Shown piece by piece: positions 24,535 through 35,383 of a DNA stretch of 64,000 bases. The stretch is from Streptococcus sp. NPS 308 (GTDB taxonomy: Bacteria > Bacillota > Bacilli > Lactobacillales > Streptococcaceae), in contig NZ_AP017652.1 of assembly GCF_002355895.1 (NCBI RefSeq), positions 777,001 through 841,000 of the forward strand. The letters are read 5' to 3'. Position 1 is the stretch's first letter. Each line of letters begins with the position of its first letter. The position numbers were made by a program, and so were the translations under genes. The notes under the pieces are model-generated. The model saw nothing but the letters and a program-made list of their open reading frames with translations. It was not told where the DNA came from and ran no database searches.

Positions 24535-26532
24535 ATGTCTGAAAAGAATTTTTATATTACAACACCGATTTACTATCCATCTGGTAAACTTCATATCGGT
24601 TCTGCCTACACAACTATCGCATGTGATGTCCTAGCACGTTACAAACGCCTGATGGGCTACGATGTCTTTTATCTAACAGGTCTTGACGAGCATGGTCAAA
24701 AAATCCAGCAAAAAGCAGAAGAAGCTGGTATTACACCACAAGCTTATGTTGATGGGATGGCAGTTGGCGTCAAAGAACTCTGGCAATTACTAGATATCTC
24801 ATACGATAAATTCATCCGTACGACGGATGACTACCATGAAAAAGTAGTGGCGCAAGTTTTTGAACGCTTGCTTGCTCAAGATGACATCTACCTAGGTGAA
24901 TATTCTGGTTGGTATTCAGTCTCAGATGAGGAATTCTTTACAGAAAGCCAGCTTGCAGAAGTTTTCCGTGATGAAGCTGGAAATGTAACGGGTGGTATTG
25001 CCCCATCAGGTCATGAGGTTGAATGGGTTTCTGAAGAGTCTTACTTCCTTCGCCTCAGCAAATACCAAGACCGTTTGGTAGATTTTTTCAAATCTCATCC
25101 TGACTTCATCACTCCAGATGGCCGTCTCAATGAAATGCTACGTAACTTCATCGAGCCAGGTTTGGAAGATTTGGCAGTGTCTCGTACAACCTTTACATGG
25201 GGAGTACCAGTCCCATCAAATCCAAAACACGTTGTCTACGTTTGGATCGATGCCCTTCTTAACTATGCGACAGCTCTTGGTTACGGTCAAGATGAGCATG
25301 GTAACTTTGACAAGTTCTGGAACGGAACAGTCTTCCAAATGGTCGGAAAAGACATCCTTCGTTTCCACTCCATCTACTGGCCAATCCTTCTTATGATGTT
25401 GGATGTTAAATTACCTGACCGCTTGATTGCCCATGGTTGGTTTGTCATGAAAGACGGTAAGATGTCTAAGTCTAAAGGGAATGTCGTTTATCCTGAAATG
25501 TTAGTAGAGCGCTATGGACTGGATCCACTTCGTTACTACCTCATGCGTAGCCTTCCAGTTGGTTCAGATGGAACCTTCACTCCCGAGGACTATGTAGGCC
25601 GTATCAACTATGAATTGGCAAATGACTTAGGAAACCTCCTTAACCGTACGGTTTCCATGATCAACAAGTATTTCAATGGACAAATCCCTGCCTATGTAGA
25701 GGGTGTAACAGAGTTTGATAATGCTCTTGCTCAAGTAGCAGAGCAATCTATCTCTGACTACCATACACACATGGAAGCAGTTGACTACCCACGTGCACTT
25801 GAAGCAGTCTGGACCCTAATCTCACGTACTAATAAATACATCGATGAGACAGCTCCATGGGTACTGGCTAAGGACGAAGCGCACCGTGACCAATTGGCAA
25901 GTGTGATGAGCCACTTGGCGGCTAGCCTTCGTGTCGTCGCTCACTTGATTGAGCCATTTATGATGGAAACCAGTCGTGCAGTCTTGACACAACTTGGTCT
26001 AGCAGAAGTTTCTAGCCTTGAAAACTTGAGCCTGGCTGATTTCCCTGCAGATGTAACAGTAGTTGCTAAAGGAACACCAATCTTCCCACGTCTCGATATG
26101 GAAGAAGAAATCGCCTATATCAAGGAACAAATGGAAGGCAACAAGCCAGCCGTCGAAAAAGAATGGAATCCAGATGAAGTCGAACTCAAACTAAACAAGG
26201 AAGAAATCAAGTTTGAAGACTTCGATAAGGTTGAAATTCGTGTCGCAGAAGTCAAAGAAGTTTCTAAAGTAGAAGGTTCTGATAAGTTGCTTCAATTCCG
26301 CTTGGATGCTGGTGATGGTGAAGACCGTCAAATCCTCTCAGGAATTGCCAAATACTATCCGAACGAACAAGAATTGGTAGGCAAGAAGGTACAAATCGTT
26401 GCCAACCTCAAACCACGCAAGATGATGAAAAAATATGTCAGCCAAGGGATGATTCTCTCAGCTGAACATGATGGTAAATTAACCCTTCTCACAGTTGATC
26501 CAGCTGTACCAAACGGAAGTGTGATTGGCTAA
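24535..26532 (+). CDS. metG: Methionyl-tRNA synthetase
   Basis: A 665-residue class I synthetase that charges tRNA-Met. The HIGH motif appears as HIGS in [15 protein letters not shown] and the KMSKS loop as GKMSKSKGN. It lacks the paired Cys knuckles of the zinc-containing type. A C-terminal EMAP/Trbp tRNA-binding domain begins near residue 565 ([14 protein letters not shown]). Start chosen at ATG 24535, with GGAAAGGA upstream; the 14-codon open extension lacks family residues. Promoter: extended -10 TGATATAAT with TATAAT at 24484-24489. No T-box is seen. Confidence 0.97.
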   Translation: MSEKNFYITTPIYYPSGKLHIGSAYTTIACDVLARYKRLMGYDVFYLTGLDEHGQKIQQKAEEAGITPQAYVDGMAVGVKELWQLLDISYDKFIRTTDDYHEKVVAQVFERLLAQDDIYLGEYSGWYSVSDEEFFTESQLAEVFRDEAGNVTGGIAPSGHEVEWVSEESYFLRLSKYQDRLVDFFKSHPDFITPDGRLNEMLRNFIEPGLEDLAVSRTTFTWGVPVPSNPKHVVYVWIDALLNYATALGYGQDEHGNFDKFWNGTVFQMVGKDILRFHSIYWPILLMMLDVKLPDRLIAHGWFVMKDGKMSKSKGNVVYPEMLVERYGLDPLRYYLMRSLPVGSDGTFTPEDYVGRINYELANDLGNLLNRTVSMINKYFNGQIPAYVEGVTEFDNALAQVAEQSISDYHTHMEAVDYPRALEAVWTLISRTNKYIDETAPWVLAKDEAHRDQLASVMSHLAASLRVVAHLIEPFMMETSRAVLTQLGLAEVSSLENLSLADFPADVTVVAKGTPIFPRLDMEEEIAYIKEQMEGNKPAVEKEWNPDEVELKLNKEEIKFEDFDKVEIRVAEVKEVSKVEGSDKLLQFRLDAGDGEDRQILSGIAKYYPNEQELVGKKVQIVANLKPRKMMKKYVSQGMILSAEHDGKLTLLTVDPAVPNGSVIG

Positions 26533-26536
26533 TAGC

Positions 26537-26566
26537 AAAAAACCAACGTTAGACACGTTGGTTTTT
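26537..26566. terminator. Terminator between metG and the convergent kinase gene
   Basis: Stem AAAAACCAACGT / ACGTTGGTTTTT, 5-nt loop, bidirectional. Confidence 0.9.
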
Positions 26567-27082
26567 CTTGTTGTTTGCGAGATTTTCTAAGAAGTGGTCC
26601 ATTTCCTTTTGCGACCGGAGGACAATTACTTTCTCTGGATAGGTTTCTTGAACCCGTTGATAGCGTTCTTTAGCATTTTTTGTCCGCCCATCCCAGAGAA
26701 TCCATCGGATAAATTCCAAGTCAAAGCGTTCAGGGCAACCTGCAGCCATGCTTTTTCGAACTTGACCTCTGTATTTGAGATAACGCTTAAAGGCCCTCAG
26801 TAAACAAGTCCAGGGTGAAAAATTGAGGAAGATGATTTGGTCAGCTTTTAACATTCTTTCCTCGTAATAGCACCAAGAGTAGTTGCCATCGATGACCCAG
26901 TCTGAGTGATTAGTGAGGAAGTTTTTCATCTCGGCTTTCATCCAATCACGATCACTGTCTTGCCAGCCTGGTTGAAATTGGAGGGTGTCCATATGCAGTT
27001 TGGGAATTGAGTAGAACTGGGATAACTTTTGTGCCAGAGTTGATTTCCCAGCTCCAGAATAGCCGATGATTGCGATTTTCAT
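26549..27082 (-). CDS. P-loop kinase-like protein (DNA topology modulation protein FlaR type)
   Basis: A 177-residue adenylate-kinase-like protein. The Walker A is IIGYSGAGKSTLAQKL at the N-terminus, followed by LHMDTLQFQPGW and DWVIDGNYSWCYYEERM, the pattern of proteins historically named topology modulation/FlaR. True activity is probably a small-molecule kinase; unknown. Its 3' end overlaps the terminator shared with metG. Confidence 0.82.
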   Translation of the reverse strand: MKIAIIGYSGAGKSTLAQKLSQFYSIPKLHMDTLQFQPGWQDSDRDWMKAEMKNFLTNHSDWVIDGNYSWCYYEERMLKADQIIFLNFSPWTCLLRAFKRYLKYRGQVRKSMAAGCPERFDLEFIRWILWDGRTKNAKERYQRVQETYPEKVIVLRSQKEMDHFLENLANNKKNQRV

Positions 27083-27134
27083 TTTCTACCTTTTCGTAAT
27101 GGAGGACAAAAAAACAGCCTCTGTGGACTGTTTC

Positions 27135-27371
27135 TTATTTAGCAAGTTTAGCTGAAAGACGAGCTTTATCGCGGCTTGCTTTGTTTTTATGAATCAAACC
27201 TTTAGTTTCTGCTTTGTCGATAGCTGAGCTAGCAGCACGGAAAAGTTCTTCAGAAGGGTTTGCTTCGAAAGCTTTGATAGCAGTACGCATAGCTGATTTT
27301 TGAGCTGAGTTTTTTTCGTTTTGTTTAACGTTCAATTCAGCGCGTTTGATAGCTGATTTAATGTTTGCCAA
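27135..27371 (-). CDS. rpsT: 30S ribosomal protein S20
   Basis: A 78-residue basic helical protein with [13 protein letters not shown] at the N-terminus and the C-terminal [20 protein letters not shown] at 27371 is chosen because the GGAGG ribosome site lies 8 nt upstream. The in-frame ATG at 27386 overlaps that site and has none of its own. Confidence 0.95.
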
Positions 27372-27402
27372 TGTTCTTACCTCCATATTTACTAACTATA
27401 CT

Positions 27403-27431
27403 ATTATATCTGAAAACTTATGTTTTGACAA
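27403..27431 (-). promoter_or_regulatory. rpsT promoter
   Basis: Minus strand TTGTCA (27426-27431), exactly 17 bp, TATAAT (27403-27408). The leader to the TTG start is about 25 nt. Confidence 0.85.
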
Positions 27432-27438
27432 GGGGAAA

Positions 27439-28359
27439 TTATTTTTTTAGGTAAATTTCATCGATTTCATGGTTTTTAGTCTTGTGGAGAATAACCTCGG
27501 CACGATTCCTTGTTGGTTCAATATAGTTTTGTAGATTTGTAAGGTTGATATCACTCCATACTTGGTGGGCAAAAGACTCTACTTCCCCTATTGGCATTTG
27601 CGTAAAGCGGTGGTAGTAGCTGTCTGGATCGTTTTGGGCAAAGCTGAGAAGTTTCAAAAAGCGGTCTAAATACCAGCTTTCAATGTCCTCGACAGCGGCG
27701 TCTACGTAGATGGAAAAATCAAAGAAGTCGGTGATGTAAAGACGCTCATTTTGAGGATTCTGAAAGACATTGATTCCTTCAACAATCACAAAATCTGCAG
27801 CCTTAACACATTGTTTCTCACCAGGAACAATATCATAAACCTCATGAGAATAGACAGGAATATCAACGTCTTGGCCATTTTTTAGGCGGTCAAGAAAATT
27901 CAGTAAGGCCTCCATGTTATAACTCTCTGGAAAACCTTTGCGATTTAAGATCCCTTGGTCAATTAACGTTTGATTGGGATAGAGAAAACCATCAGTCGTC
28001 ACTAACTCCACAGTGGCGTCAGTCACTGTACGAGACAGAAGGATTTGAAGAAGTCGGCTAGTTGTTGATTTGCCAACGGCAACACTTCCTGAAACTCCGA
28101 TGATGAAGGGCTGAGATTTACTCTCTCTTTGGAGAAAAATTCCCTTAGAGAAGGCTAAATCCTCTTTGGTGCGTTTGTAAATTTGGATGAGATGAGCTAA
28201 TGGTAAATAAATATCTGTCACATCTTGTAGGCTGATTTGGTCGTTAAAACTCTTGATTGAGTCTAGTTCTTCTTCCGTCAAGGGAGGAGTTGACTTGCGG
28301 TGCAAGGACTGCCAGGTTTCACGGCTGATTTTTTCAAAATGTAAAAATTCGTTGGTCAT
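27439..28359 (-). CDS. coaA: Type I pantothenate kinase
   Basis: A 306-residue P-loop kinase with Walker [18 protein letters not shown], then [10 protein letters not shown] and RKGFPESYN, all typical of CoaA. It phosphorylates pantothenate in the first step of coenzyme A synthesis. Start has a GAGGAAAG site. Upstream -10 on the minus strand is TATACT in GATATACT. Confidence 0.96.
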   Translation of the reverse strand: MTNEFLHFEKISRETWQSLHRKSTPPLTEEELDSIKSFNDQISLQDVTDIYLPLAHLIQIYKRTKEDLAFSKGIFLQRESKSQPFIIGVSGSVAVGKSTTSRLLQILLSRTVTDATVELVTTDGFLYPNQTLIDQGILNRKGFPESYNMEALLNFLDRLKNGQDVDIPVYSHEVYDIVPGEKQCVKAADFVIVEGINVFQNPQNERLYITDFFDFSIYVDAAVEDIESWYLDRFLKLLSFAQNDPDSYYHRFTQMPIGEVESFAHQVWSDINLTNLQNYIEPTRNRAEVILHKTKNHEIDEIYLKK

Positions 28360-28577
28360 ATTCTTTCCTCGTTCGATATCTTAGTATATCATATTTTTCA
28401 TCTAAAAAGAGAATGAAATTCGATATCTCTCATTCTGATTTTTGAAAGTTGCTATAAGTTGCTCTAAAAGGTAAAAATAGAGGAAATAATACTGAAATTC
28501 TTTAATTATTATTATAACAGATTTAGTTTGTTTGTTGAATTTTAGCTTTGTAAACGATTTTATATTTCCTTAAATTA

Positions 28578-28592
28578 TGGTAAAATAGTTTT
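28578..28592 (+). promoter_or_regulatory. Extended -10 promoter 6 nt before an ATG (predicted leaderless mRNA)
   Basis: TGGTAAAAT with TAAAAT at 28581-28586, then six bases and ATG at 28593. No Shine-Dalgarno is present. Transcription should start at or next to the A of the ATG. Confidence 0.7.
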
Positions 28593-29183
28593 ATGAGTAA
28601 AATGTATTATGCAGAAAATCCTGATGCAGCTCACGATATTCATGACTTGAGAGTAGAGTTGCTGGGACATAAAATGACCTTTTTAACGGACGCAGGTGTC
28701 TTTAGTAAAAAGATGATTGACTTTGGTAGTCAGCTTTTACTAAAGTGCCTCGAGGTTGAAAAAGGCGAGCGAGTGCTAGATGTCGGCTGTGGATATGGTC
28801 CCCTTGGCATTACTTTGGTCAAGGCTTATGGAGTTCAAGCAACCATGGTTGATATCAATAATCGTGCTCTGGACTTAGCGCGAAAAAATGCTGAGAGAAA
28901 CCAAGTTTCAGCAACTATTTTCCAATCCAACATCTATGAGCAAGTTGAAGGGAAATTTGACCATGTCATCTCCAATCCTCCGATTCGTGCGGGCAAGCAA
29001 GTTGTTCATGAGATTATCGAAAAGAGCATGGATTTTCTGGAAGACGATGGCGACTTAACAATCGTTATTCAGAAAAAACAGGGTGCACATAGTGCCAAAA
29101 GCAAGATGGAAGACGTTTTTGGAAATTGTGAAATCATAAAGAAGGACAAGGGGTATTATATCCTTAGGAGTGTGAAATCATGA
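28593..29183 (+). CDS. Class I SAM methyltransferase (RsmC-like C-terminal type)
   Basis: A 196-residue Rossmann methyltransferase. The SAM-binding motif is VLDVGCGYGPLGI and the catalytic motif SNPPIRAGK is of the NPPF type used for exocyclic-amine methylation in rRNA (RsmC/RlmG). In streptococci it sits at the head of the nucleoside-salvage operon. The stop overlaps the pdp start (ATGA). The mRNA is probably leaderless. Confidence 0.9.
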   Translation: MSKMYYAENPDAAHDIHDLRVELLGHKMTFLTDAGVFSKKMIDFGSQLLLKCLEVEKGERVLDVGCGYGPLGITLVKAYGVQATMVDINNRALDLARKNAERNQVSATIFQSNIYEQVEGKFDHVISNPPIRAGKQVVHEIIEKSMDFLEDDGDLTIVIQKKQGAHSAKSKMEDVFGNCEIIKKDKGYYILRSVKS

Positions 29184-30457
29184 GAGCAGTTGATTTAATC
29201 CAAAAGAAACGAGATGGTCAAGAACTGTCTTCAAGTGAAATTAAGTGGCTAGTAGAAGGCTATGTGGCTGGAACAGTCCCAGACTATCAAATGTCTGCCT
29301 TTGCTATGGCGGTTTATTTCAAAGGAATGACCACACGTGAGATTTCTGACCTGACGATGAACATGGTAATGACGGGGCAAGAGTTTGATTTGTCAGCCAT
29401 AGAGGGCATCAAAGTAGATAAGCACTCAACAGGTGGTGTTGGTGATAAGGTGACCTTGATTTTAGCTCCTTTAGTAGCCAGTTTTGGTGTTCCAGTAGCC
29501 AAGATGAGTGGTCGTGGACTAGGACACACTGGTGGAACCTTAGATAAGTTAGAAGCAATCAAGGGCTACCAAGTGGAACGTAGTCAAGAGGATTTCATCA
29601 AACAGGTTCAAGATATTGGTGTATCTGTCATTGGTCAGTCTGACCAGCTGGTTAAAGCAGACAAACTTCTCTATGCTCTTCGTGATGTGACAGCGACAGT
29701 CGACACTATTCCTTTGATTGCTAGCTCTGTCATGAGTAAGAAAATCGCTGCTGGGGCAGATGCCATTTTGCTAGATGTGACCGTCGGTGAGGGTGCCTTT
29801 ATGAAGACTGTTGAGGAGGCGCGCGAATTGGCTCAAACCATGGTTGATCTTGGAAAGGCTGTTGGAAGAAAGACAGTAGCAGTTATTACCGATATGAGTC
29901 AACCCTTGGGTCGAGCTATTGGTAATCGTCTCGAAATTCTAGAAGCAATCGAAATTCTTCAAGGAAAAGGTCGAGAAGATATCAGTCACTTTATCTGTGA
30001 ACTAGCTCAGATCATGCTTAGTTTAGCAGATGTTGAGAAAACGATCGAGGAAATCCGTCGACACCTGGAAAATGGACAAGCCCTTGCCAAATTTGAAGAA
30101 ATGGTGGCGGCTCAAGGCGGTGATCTAGAAGATCTCTACCGCCCAGTAAATGTTGCCCATGTAGTGGATATCCCAGCTCAAGAGTCAGGTGTCATTTCAG
30201 CCCTTCCAGCTATGGATTTTGGCCTATATGCCATGAGATTAGGAGCTGGTCGCGCAGTCAAGACTGATGCTTTAGACTATGAAACTGGAATCGTTTTTGA
30301 AAAGAAAGTTGGTGACTCAGTTCAAAAAGGAGAAATTGTTGCAAAAGTTTATACAAATGGAAAAATTTCTTCTGAACTAGTTACAGAATTTCAAAAATAT
30401 GTTAAAATAAATGATGGAGTGCAAAGTTTACGAGAAATTATAGAAATTATCTCATAA
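29180..30457 (+). CDS. pdp: Pyrimidine-nucleoside phosphorylase
   Basis: A 425-residue protein of the thymidine/pyrimidine phosphorylase family, with the phosphate-binding [10 protein letters not shown], the helical domain with [16 protein letters not shown] and a C-terminal barrel-sandwich domain. It splits uridine, thymidine or deoxyuridine with phosphate to base plus pentose-1-phosphate. Coupled to the upstream methyltransferase and followed by deoC. Confidence 0.96.
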   Translation: MRAVDLIQKKRDGQELSSSEIKWLVEGYVAGTVPDYQMSAFAMAVYFKGMTTREISDLTMNMVMTGQEFDLSAIEGIKVDKHSTGGVGDKVTLILAPLVASFGVPVAKMSGRGLGHTGGTLDKLEAIKGYQVERSQEDFIKQVQDIGVSVIGQSDQLVKADKLLYALRDVTATVDTIPLIASSVMSKKIAAGADAILLDVTVGEGAFMKTVEEARELAQTMVDLGKAVGRKTVAVITDMSQPLGRAIGNRLEILEAIEILQGKGREDISHFICELAQIMLSLADVEKTIEEIRRHLENGQALAKFEEMVAAQGGDLEDLYRPVNVAHVVDIPAQESGVISALPAMDFGLYAMRLGAGRAVKTDALDYETGIVFEKKVGDSVQKGEIVAKVYTNGKISSELVTEFQKYVKINDGVQSLREIIEIIS

Positions 30458-30476
30458 AACTAAGGAGAATCCGAAT

Positions 30477-31139
30477 ATGAAATTAAATAAATACATTGAT
30501 CATACGCTTTTAAAACAAGATGCAAGTCAAGAACAAATTGATCGTTTGCTATCTGAAGCGCGTGAGTATGATTTCGCCAGTGTCTGTGTTAACCCGACTT
30601 GGGTTGCTTATTCAAAGGCGGGGCTTGAAGGTTCAGATGTAAAGGTTTGTACAGTAGTTGGTTTTCCTTTGGGAGCAACAACTTCAGCTGTCAAAGCTTT
30701 TGAAACAAAAGAAGCTGTTCAAAACGGTGCAGATGAGATTGATATGGTTATCAATGTCGGTGCCCTCAAATCAGGAAATCGTGATTTAGTTGAATCAGAC
30801 ATTCGTGCTGTCGTAGAAGCAAGTGGCGACAAGCTAGTGAAGGTTATTATTGAAGCTTGCTTATTGACTGACGAAGAAAAGGTTATGGCCTGTCAATTAT
30901 CCCAGAAAGCAGGAGCTGACTTTGTCAAAACATCAACTGGATTTTCAACTGCTGGTGCCACTATTGAGGATGTTCGGTTGATGCGTAAAACAGTCGGGCC
31001 AGATATGGGTGTTAAGGCGGCTGGTGGAGCTCGTTCATATGCGGATGCCGTTGCTTTTGTGGAAGCAGGTGCTACCCGTATTGGAACATCCGCTGGTGTA
31101 GCAATCTTAAAAGGAGAATTGGCTGATGGCGACTACTGA
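30477..31139 (+). CDS. deoC: Deoxyribose-phosphate aldolase
   Basis: A 220-residue class I aldolase. The Schiff-base Lys is in [25 protein letters not shown] and [11 protein letters not shown] complete the active-site strands. It splits deoxyribose-5-phosphate to glyceraldehyde-3-phosphate and acetaldehyde, completing deoxynucleoside breakdown. Overlaps cdd by 14 bp. Confidence 0.97.
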   Translation: MKLNKYIDHTLLKQDASQEQIDRLLSEAREYDFASVCVNPTWVAYSKAGLEGSDVKVCTVVGFPLGATTSAVKAFETKEAVQNGADEIDMVINVGALKSGNRDLVESDIRAVVEASGDKLVKVIIEACLLTDEEKVMACQLSQKAGADFVKTSTGFSTAGATIEDVRLMRKTVGPDMGVKAAGGARSYADAVAFVEAGATRIGTSAGVAILKGELADGDY

Positions 31140-31515
31140 GTTAATTGAACTAGCAATTGAAACCAGCAAGAATGCCTATGTTCCCTATTCTCACTTTCCA
31201 ATCGGAGCTGTCTTAGTTGCCAAGGACGGTAGCATTTATACGGGTGTCAATATCGAGAATGCTAGTTATCCCTTGACTAACTGTGGGGAGCGTACAGCTA
31301 TCTTTAAAGCAGTCTCTGAGGGACAACGGGAGTTTTCAGAATTGATTGTCTACGGTCAGACTGAGAAACCTATCTCACCATGTGGAGCTTGTCGCCAAGT
31401 CATGGTTGAGTTTTTTGAACAAGATCTAAAGGTGACGCTTGTCGCCAAAGATAAAACGACGGTCGAGATGACGGTCGGGGAGTTACTTCCATACTCATTT
31501 ACAGACTTGAACTAG
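31126..31515 (+). CDS. cdd: Cytidine deaminase
   Basis: A 129-residue homotetrameric-type deaminase with zinc ligands in NCGERTAIF and PCGACRQ (Cys, and Cys-X2-Cys) and catalytic Glu in CGE. It converts cytidine and deoxycytidine to (deoxy)uridine for Pdp. Confidence 0.97.
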   Translation: MATTELIELAIETSKNAYVPYSHFPIGAVLVAKDGSIYTGVNIENASYPLTNCGERTAIFKAVSEGQREFSELIVYGQTEKPISPCGACRQVMVEFFEQDLKVTLVAKDKTTVEMTVGELLPYSFTDLN

Positions 31516-31605
31516 TCTGTGCTGCTCACTGAGTGGCAAGGGTCCTTGTGACCAAACAATCCATACTTGCAACATCGTTGCGTATCTTATTTAGGAGGTT
31601 CAGTA

Positions 31606-32658
31606 ATGAACAAGAAACAATGGCTAGGCCTTGGTCTAGTTGCAGTAGCAGCATTTGGACTTGCTGCATGTGGTAATCGCTCTTCTCGTAACGCAGATTC
31701 ATCTTCAACTGTGAAGACAAAAGCTGCAATCGTAACGGACACTGGTGGTGTTGATGATAAATCATTCAACCAATCAGCTTGGGAAGGTCTTCAAGCTTGG
31801 GGTAAAGAGCACAACCTTTCTAAAGATAAAGGTTACACTTACTTCCAATCAACAAGTGAAGCAGACTATGCTAACAACTTGCAACAAGCAGCTGGAAGCT
31901 ACAACTTGATCTTCGGTGTTGGTTTTGCCCTTCACAATGCAGTTGAAGAAGCAGCAAAAGAGCACACAGACTTGAACTATGTTTTGATCGATGACGTAAT
32001 CAAAGATCAAAAGAACGTTGCAAGTGTTACTTTCGCGGATAACGAAGCAGCTTACCTTGCAGGTGTTGCAGCTGCTAAAACAACTAAGACAAAACAAATC
32101 GGTTTTGTAGGTGGTATGGAATCTGAAGTTATCTCACGTTTTGAAGCTGGTTTCAAAGCAGGTGTTGCATCAGTTGACTCATCTATCAAAGTACAAGTAG
32201 ACTACGCTGGTTCATTCGGTGACGCTGCTAAAGGTAAAACAATCGCTGCTGCACAATACGCTGCAGGTGCTGACGTTGTATACCAAGTAGCAGGTGGTAC
32301 TGGAGCAGGTGTCTTCTCTGAAGCGAAATCACTCAACGAAAGCCGTCCAGAAAATGAAAAAGTTTGGGTTATCGGTGTTGACCGTGACCAAGTGGAAGAA
32401 GGTAAATACACTTCTAAAGACGGTAAAGAATCTAACTTTGTCCTTGCTTCTACTTTGAAACAAGTTGGTACAACTGTAAAAGATATTGCTAACAAAACTG
32501 AAAAAGGTGAATTCCCTGGTGGACAAGTGATCGTCTACTCATTGAAAGATAAAGGGGTTGACTTGGCAATAACAAACCTTTCAGAAGAAGGTAAAAAAGC
32601 TGTTGAAGATGCAAAAGCTAAAATTCTTGACGGAAGCATTAAAGTTCCTGAAAAATAA
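31606..32658 (+). CDS. pnrA: Nucleoside-binding lipoprotein (BMP family, PnrA)
   Basis: A 350-residue solute-binding lipoprotein. The lipobox is FGLAAC after a hydrophobic signal; the BMP/PnrA fold shows AAIVTDTGGVDDKSFNQSAW and IGFVGGMES. It captures purine or other nucleosides for the ABC transporter encoded next. Start at ATG 31606, with TAGGAGG upstream; the longer open frame adds only leader sequence. A hairpin after the gene probably lowers expression of the downstream transporter genes relative to the lipoprotein. Confidence 0.95.
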   Translation: MNKKQWLGLGLVAVAAFGLAACGNRSSRNADSSSTVKTKAAIVTDTGGVDDKSFNQSAWEGLQAWGKEHNLSKDKGYTYFQSTSEADYANNLQQAAGSYNLIFGVGFALHNAVEEAAKEHTDLNYVLIDDVIKDQKNVASVTFADNEAAYLAGVAAAKTTKTKQIGFVGGMESEVISRFEAGFKAGVASVDSSIKVQVDYAGSFGDAAKGKTIAAAQYAAGADVVYQVAGGTGAGVFSEAKSLNESRPENEKVWVIGVDRDQVEEGKYTSKDGKESNFVLASTLKQVGTTVKDIANKTEKGEFPGGQVIVYSLKDKGVDLAITNLSEEGKKAVEDAKAKILDGSIKVPEK

Positions 32659-32671
32659 TGGATAAAAGTCA

Positions 32672-32708
32672 TTTCTTAGGAAGCGGCCATCGGTCGCTTC
32701 TTTAAGAA
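32672..32708 (+). terminator. Hairpin after pnrA, possible partial terminator
   Basis: Nested stems TTCTTA / TAAGAA and AAGCGGCC / GGTCGCTT with a 3-nt loop and little T-run. It fits transcript processing or partial termination between the lipoprotein and the transporter genes. Confidence 0.6.
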
Positions 32709-32794
32709 TTGAGACAATTTTTGTCTCAATAGAGCTTGTTAATGTGATTAGCAGGTTTTATTGAAATAAAATAAACCTCTGAAAGGAAGAGCAT

Positions 32795-34330
32795 ATGGCA
32801 CACGAAAATGTCATTGAGATGCGGGATATTACCAAGGTGTTTGGTGAATTTGTAGCAAACGACAAAATCAACTTGCAACTGCGAAAAGGTGAAATCCATG
32901 CACTTTTAGGAGAAAATGGAGCGGGTAAATCCACTCTAATGAATATGCTGGCGGGACTTCTTGAGCCAACTAGTGGTGAGATTGAGGTGAATGGTCAGGT
33001 TGTAAAACTAGACTCGCCATCTAAAGCTGCTAGTTTGGGAATCGGAATGGTTCACCAACACTTTATGTTGGTTGAAGCTTTTACAGTAGCTGAAAATATC
33101 ATTTTAGGGAGTGAAATCACTAAGAATGGTGTGCTAGATATAGCTGGTGCTACTAAAGAAATCAAGGCTCTTTCTGAACGTTATGGTTTGGCAGTGGATC
33201 CTGCTGCTAAGGTGGCGGATATTTCCGTTGGTGCCCAACAACGTGTAGAAATCTTGAAAACACTCTATCGTGGTGCTGATATCCTTATCTTTGACGAACC
33301 TACAGCGGTATTAACTCCTTCGGAGATTGATGAGTTGATGGCCATTATGAAAAACCTTGTTAAAGAAGGTAAATCCATCATCTTGATTACCCACAAGTTG
33401 GATGAAATCCGTGCAGTCTCTGATCGTGTTACGGTTATCCGTCGAGGAAAATCTATTGAGACTGTTGAAATTGCAGGAGCGACCAATGCAGATTTGGCTG
33501 AAATGATGGTTGGACGTTCCGTATCCTTTAAGACAGCCAAACAAGCAGCCCAGCCGAAAGATGTGGTCTTGTCTATCAAAGACCTAGTTGTCAATGAAAA
33601 CCGTGGCGTACCAGCTGTGAAGAACCTTTCTTTGGATGTTCGTGCTGGTGAAATTGTTGGTATTGCGGGTATTGACGGAAATGGTCAGTCAGAACTGATT
33701 CAAGCTATCACAGGTCTTCGGAAAGTTGAGTCTGGTAGCATTGATTTGAAAGGCAAGTCAGTTGTCGGTATGCATCCTCGACAAATTACTGAGATGAGTG
33801 TGGGGCACGTTCCAGAAGACCGTCATCGTGATGGTTTGATTTTGGATATGATGATTTCGGAAAACATTGCTCTTCAAACCTATTACAAAGAACCGCTCAG
33901 TAAAAATGGTATCTTGAACTATGCCAATATTACTTCTCATGCTAAGAAATTGATGGAAGAATTTGACGTTCGTGCTGCTAGTGAGTTTGTTCCAGCAGCA
34001 GCTCTCTCAGGGGGAAATCAACAAAAGGCCATTATCGCCCGTGAGATTACCCGTGACCCAGATCTCCTCATTGTTAGCCAACCAACACGTGGTTTGGACG
34101 TTGGTGCCATTGAGTACATTCACAAACGCTTGATTGAAGCCCGTGATAATGGTAAGGCAGTCCTTGTTGTCAGCTTTGAATTGGATGAGATTTTGAATGT
34201 CTCTGACCGCATCGCTGTTATCCACGATGGGAAGATTCAAGGTGTTGTGACACCAGAAACAACCAATAAACAAGAACTTGGTGTCTTGATGGCTGGCGGA
34301 AGCTTGGGAAAGGAGAAGAGTGATGTCTAA
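32795..34330 (+). CDS. nupA: Nucleoside ABC transporter ATPase (two ABC domains)
   Basis: A 511-residue protein with two ABC domains: GENGAGKST with DISVGAQQRVEI and IFDEPTAVL, then a second with GIDGNGQSE, LSGGNQQKAII and IVSQPTRGLDVG. The degenerate second Walker A is usual for the ribose/nucleoside (RbsA-like) class. It powers the two permeases encoded next and uses PnrA. Named after the lactococcal NupABC system. Confidence 0.93.
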   Translation: MAHENVIEMRDITKVFGEFVANDKINLQLRKGEIHALLGENGAGKSTLMNMLAGLLEPTSGEIEVNGQVVKLDSPSKAASLGIGMVHQHFMLVEAFTVAENIILGSEITKNGVLDIAGATKEIKALSERYGLAVDPAAKVADISVGAQQRVEILKTLYRGADILIFDEPTAVLTPSEIDELMAIMKNLVKEGKSIILITHKLDEIRAVSDRVTVIRRGKSIETVEIAGATNADLAEMMVGRSVSFKTAKQAAQPKDVVLSIKDLVVNENRGVPAVKNLSLDVRAGEIVGIAGIDGNGQSELIQAITGLRKVESGSIDLKGKSVVGMHPRQITEMSVGHVPEDRHRDGLILDMMISENIALQTYYKEPLSKNGILNYANITSHAKKLMEEFDVRAASEFVPAAALSGGNQQKAIIAREITRDPDLLIVSQPTRGLDVGAIEYIHKRLIEARDNGKAVLVVSFELDEILNVSDRIAVIHDGKIQGVVTPETTNKQELGVLMAGGSLGKEKSDV

Positions 34331-35381
34331 AAAATTACAACAAATTTCGGTTCCCTTGATTTCTGTATTCTTAGGAATCCTGCTTGGAGCTATTGTCATG
34401 TGGATTTTCGGCTACGATGCTATTTGGGGTTATGAGGAATTATTCTACACAGCCTTTGGTAGTCTTCGTGGAGTAGGTGAAATTTTCCGTGCCATGGGGC
34501 CTCTAGTCTTGATTGGTCTTGGTTTTGCGGTTGCCAGTCGTGCAGGTTTCTTTAACGTCGGTTTGCCAGGTCAAGCTCTTGCAGGTTGGATCCTCAGTGG
34601 TTGGTTTGCTTTGTCAAATCCTGATATGCCGCGTCTCATCTTGATTCCATTAACAGTGATTATCGCTTTGATTGCAGGTGGAATTGTTGGTGCGATTCCA
34701 GGTATCCTCAGAGCCTATCTGGGTACGTCAGAAGTTATCGTGACTATCATGATGAACTACATTGTACTGTATGTGGGAAATGCCTTTATTCATGCCTTCC
34801 CTAAAGATATCATGCAAAGTACAGACTCAACGATTCGTGTCAGTGCAAATGCAACCTACCAGACGCAATGGTTGTCTGAGTTGACTGGAAATTCACGTAT
34901 GAATATCGGGATTTTCTTTGCAATAATTGCTGTAGGAGTCATCTGGTTCTTGCTCAAGAAAACAACTCTCGGTTTTGAAATTCGTGCAGTTGGTCTTAAC
35001 CCAAATGCTTCTGAATACGCAGGTATCTCTGCAAAACGTACAATCATTCTTTCGATGATTATCTCAGGAGCATTGGCAGGTTTAGGTGGAGCAGTCGAAG
35101 GTCTAGGAACTTTCCAAAACGTATATGTCCAAGGTTCTTCATTGGCTATCGGGTTTAATGGTATGGCAGTTAGTCTACTAGCTTCAAATTCACCAATTGG
35201 AATTCTATTTGCAGCCTTTCTATTTGGTGTTCTTCAAGTTGGCGCACCTGGTATGAATGCGGCGCAAGTGCCCTCAGAGCTCGTTAGTATCGTAACAGCA
35301 TCAATTATCTTCTTTGTCAGCGTTCACTACCTAATCGAGCGCTTTGTCAAACCAAAAAAACAAGTAAAAGGAGGTAAGTAA
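34323..35381 (+). CDS. nupB: Nucleoside ABC transporter permease 1
   Basis: A 352-residue permease with eight or more hydrophobic segments and the branched-chain/nucleoside permease motif (GFEIRAVGLNPNASEYAGI ... ALAGLGGAVEGLG). ATG 34323 is preferred over GTG 34320 because of the AGGAG spacing. Overlaps the ATPase gene by 8 bp. Confidence 0.93.
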   Translation: MSKKLQQISVPLISVFLGILLGAIVMWIFGYDAIWGYEELFYTAFGSLRGVGEIFRAMGPLVLIGLGFAVASRAGFFNVGLPGQALAGWILSGWFALSNPDMPRLILIPLTVIIALIAGGIVGAIPGILRAYLGTSEVIVTIMMNYIVLYVGNAFIHAFPKDIMQSTDSTIRVSANATYQTQWLSELTGNSRMNIGIFFAIIAVGVIWFLLKKTTLGFEIRAVGLNPNASEYAGISAKRTIILSMIISGALAGLGGAVEGLGTFQNVYVQGSSLAIGFNGMAVSLLASNSPIGILFAAFLFGVLQVGAPGMNAAQVPSELVSIVTASIIFFVSVHYLIERFVKPKKQVKGGK

Positions 35382-35383
35382 GT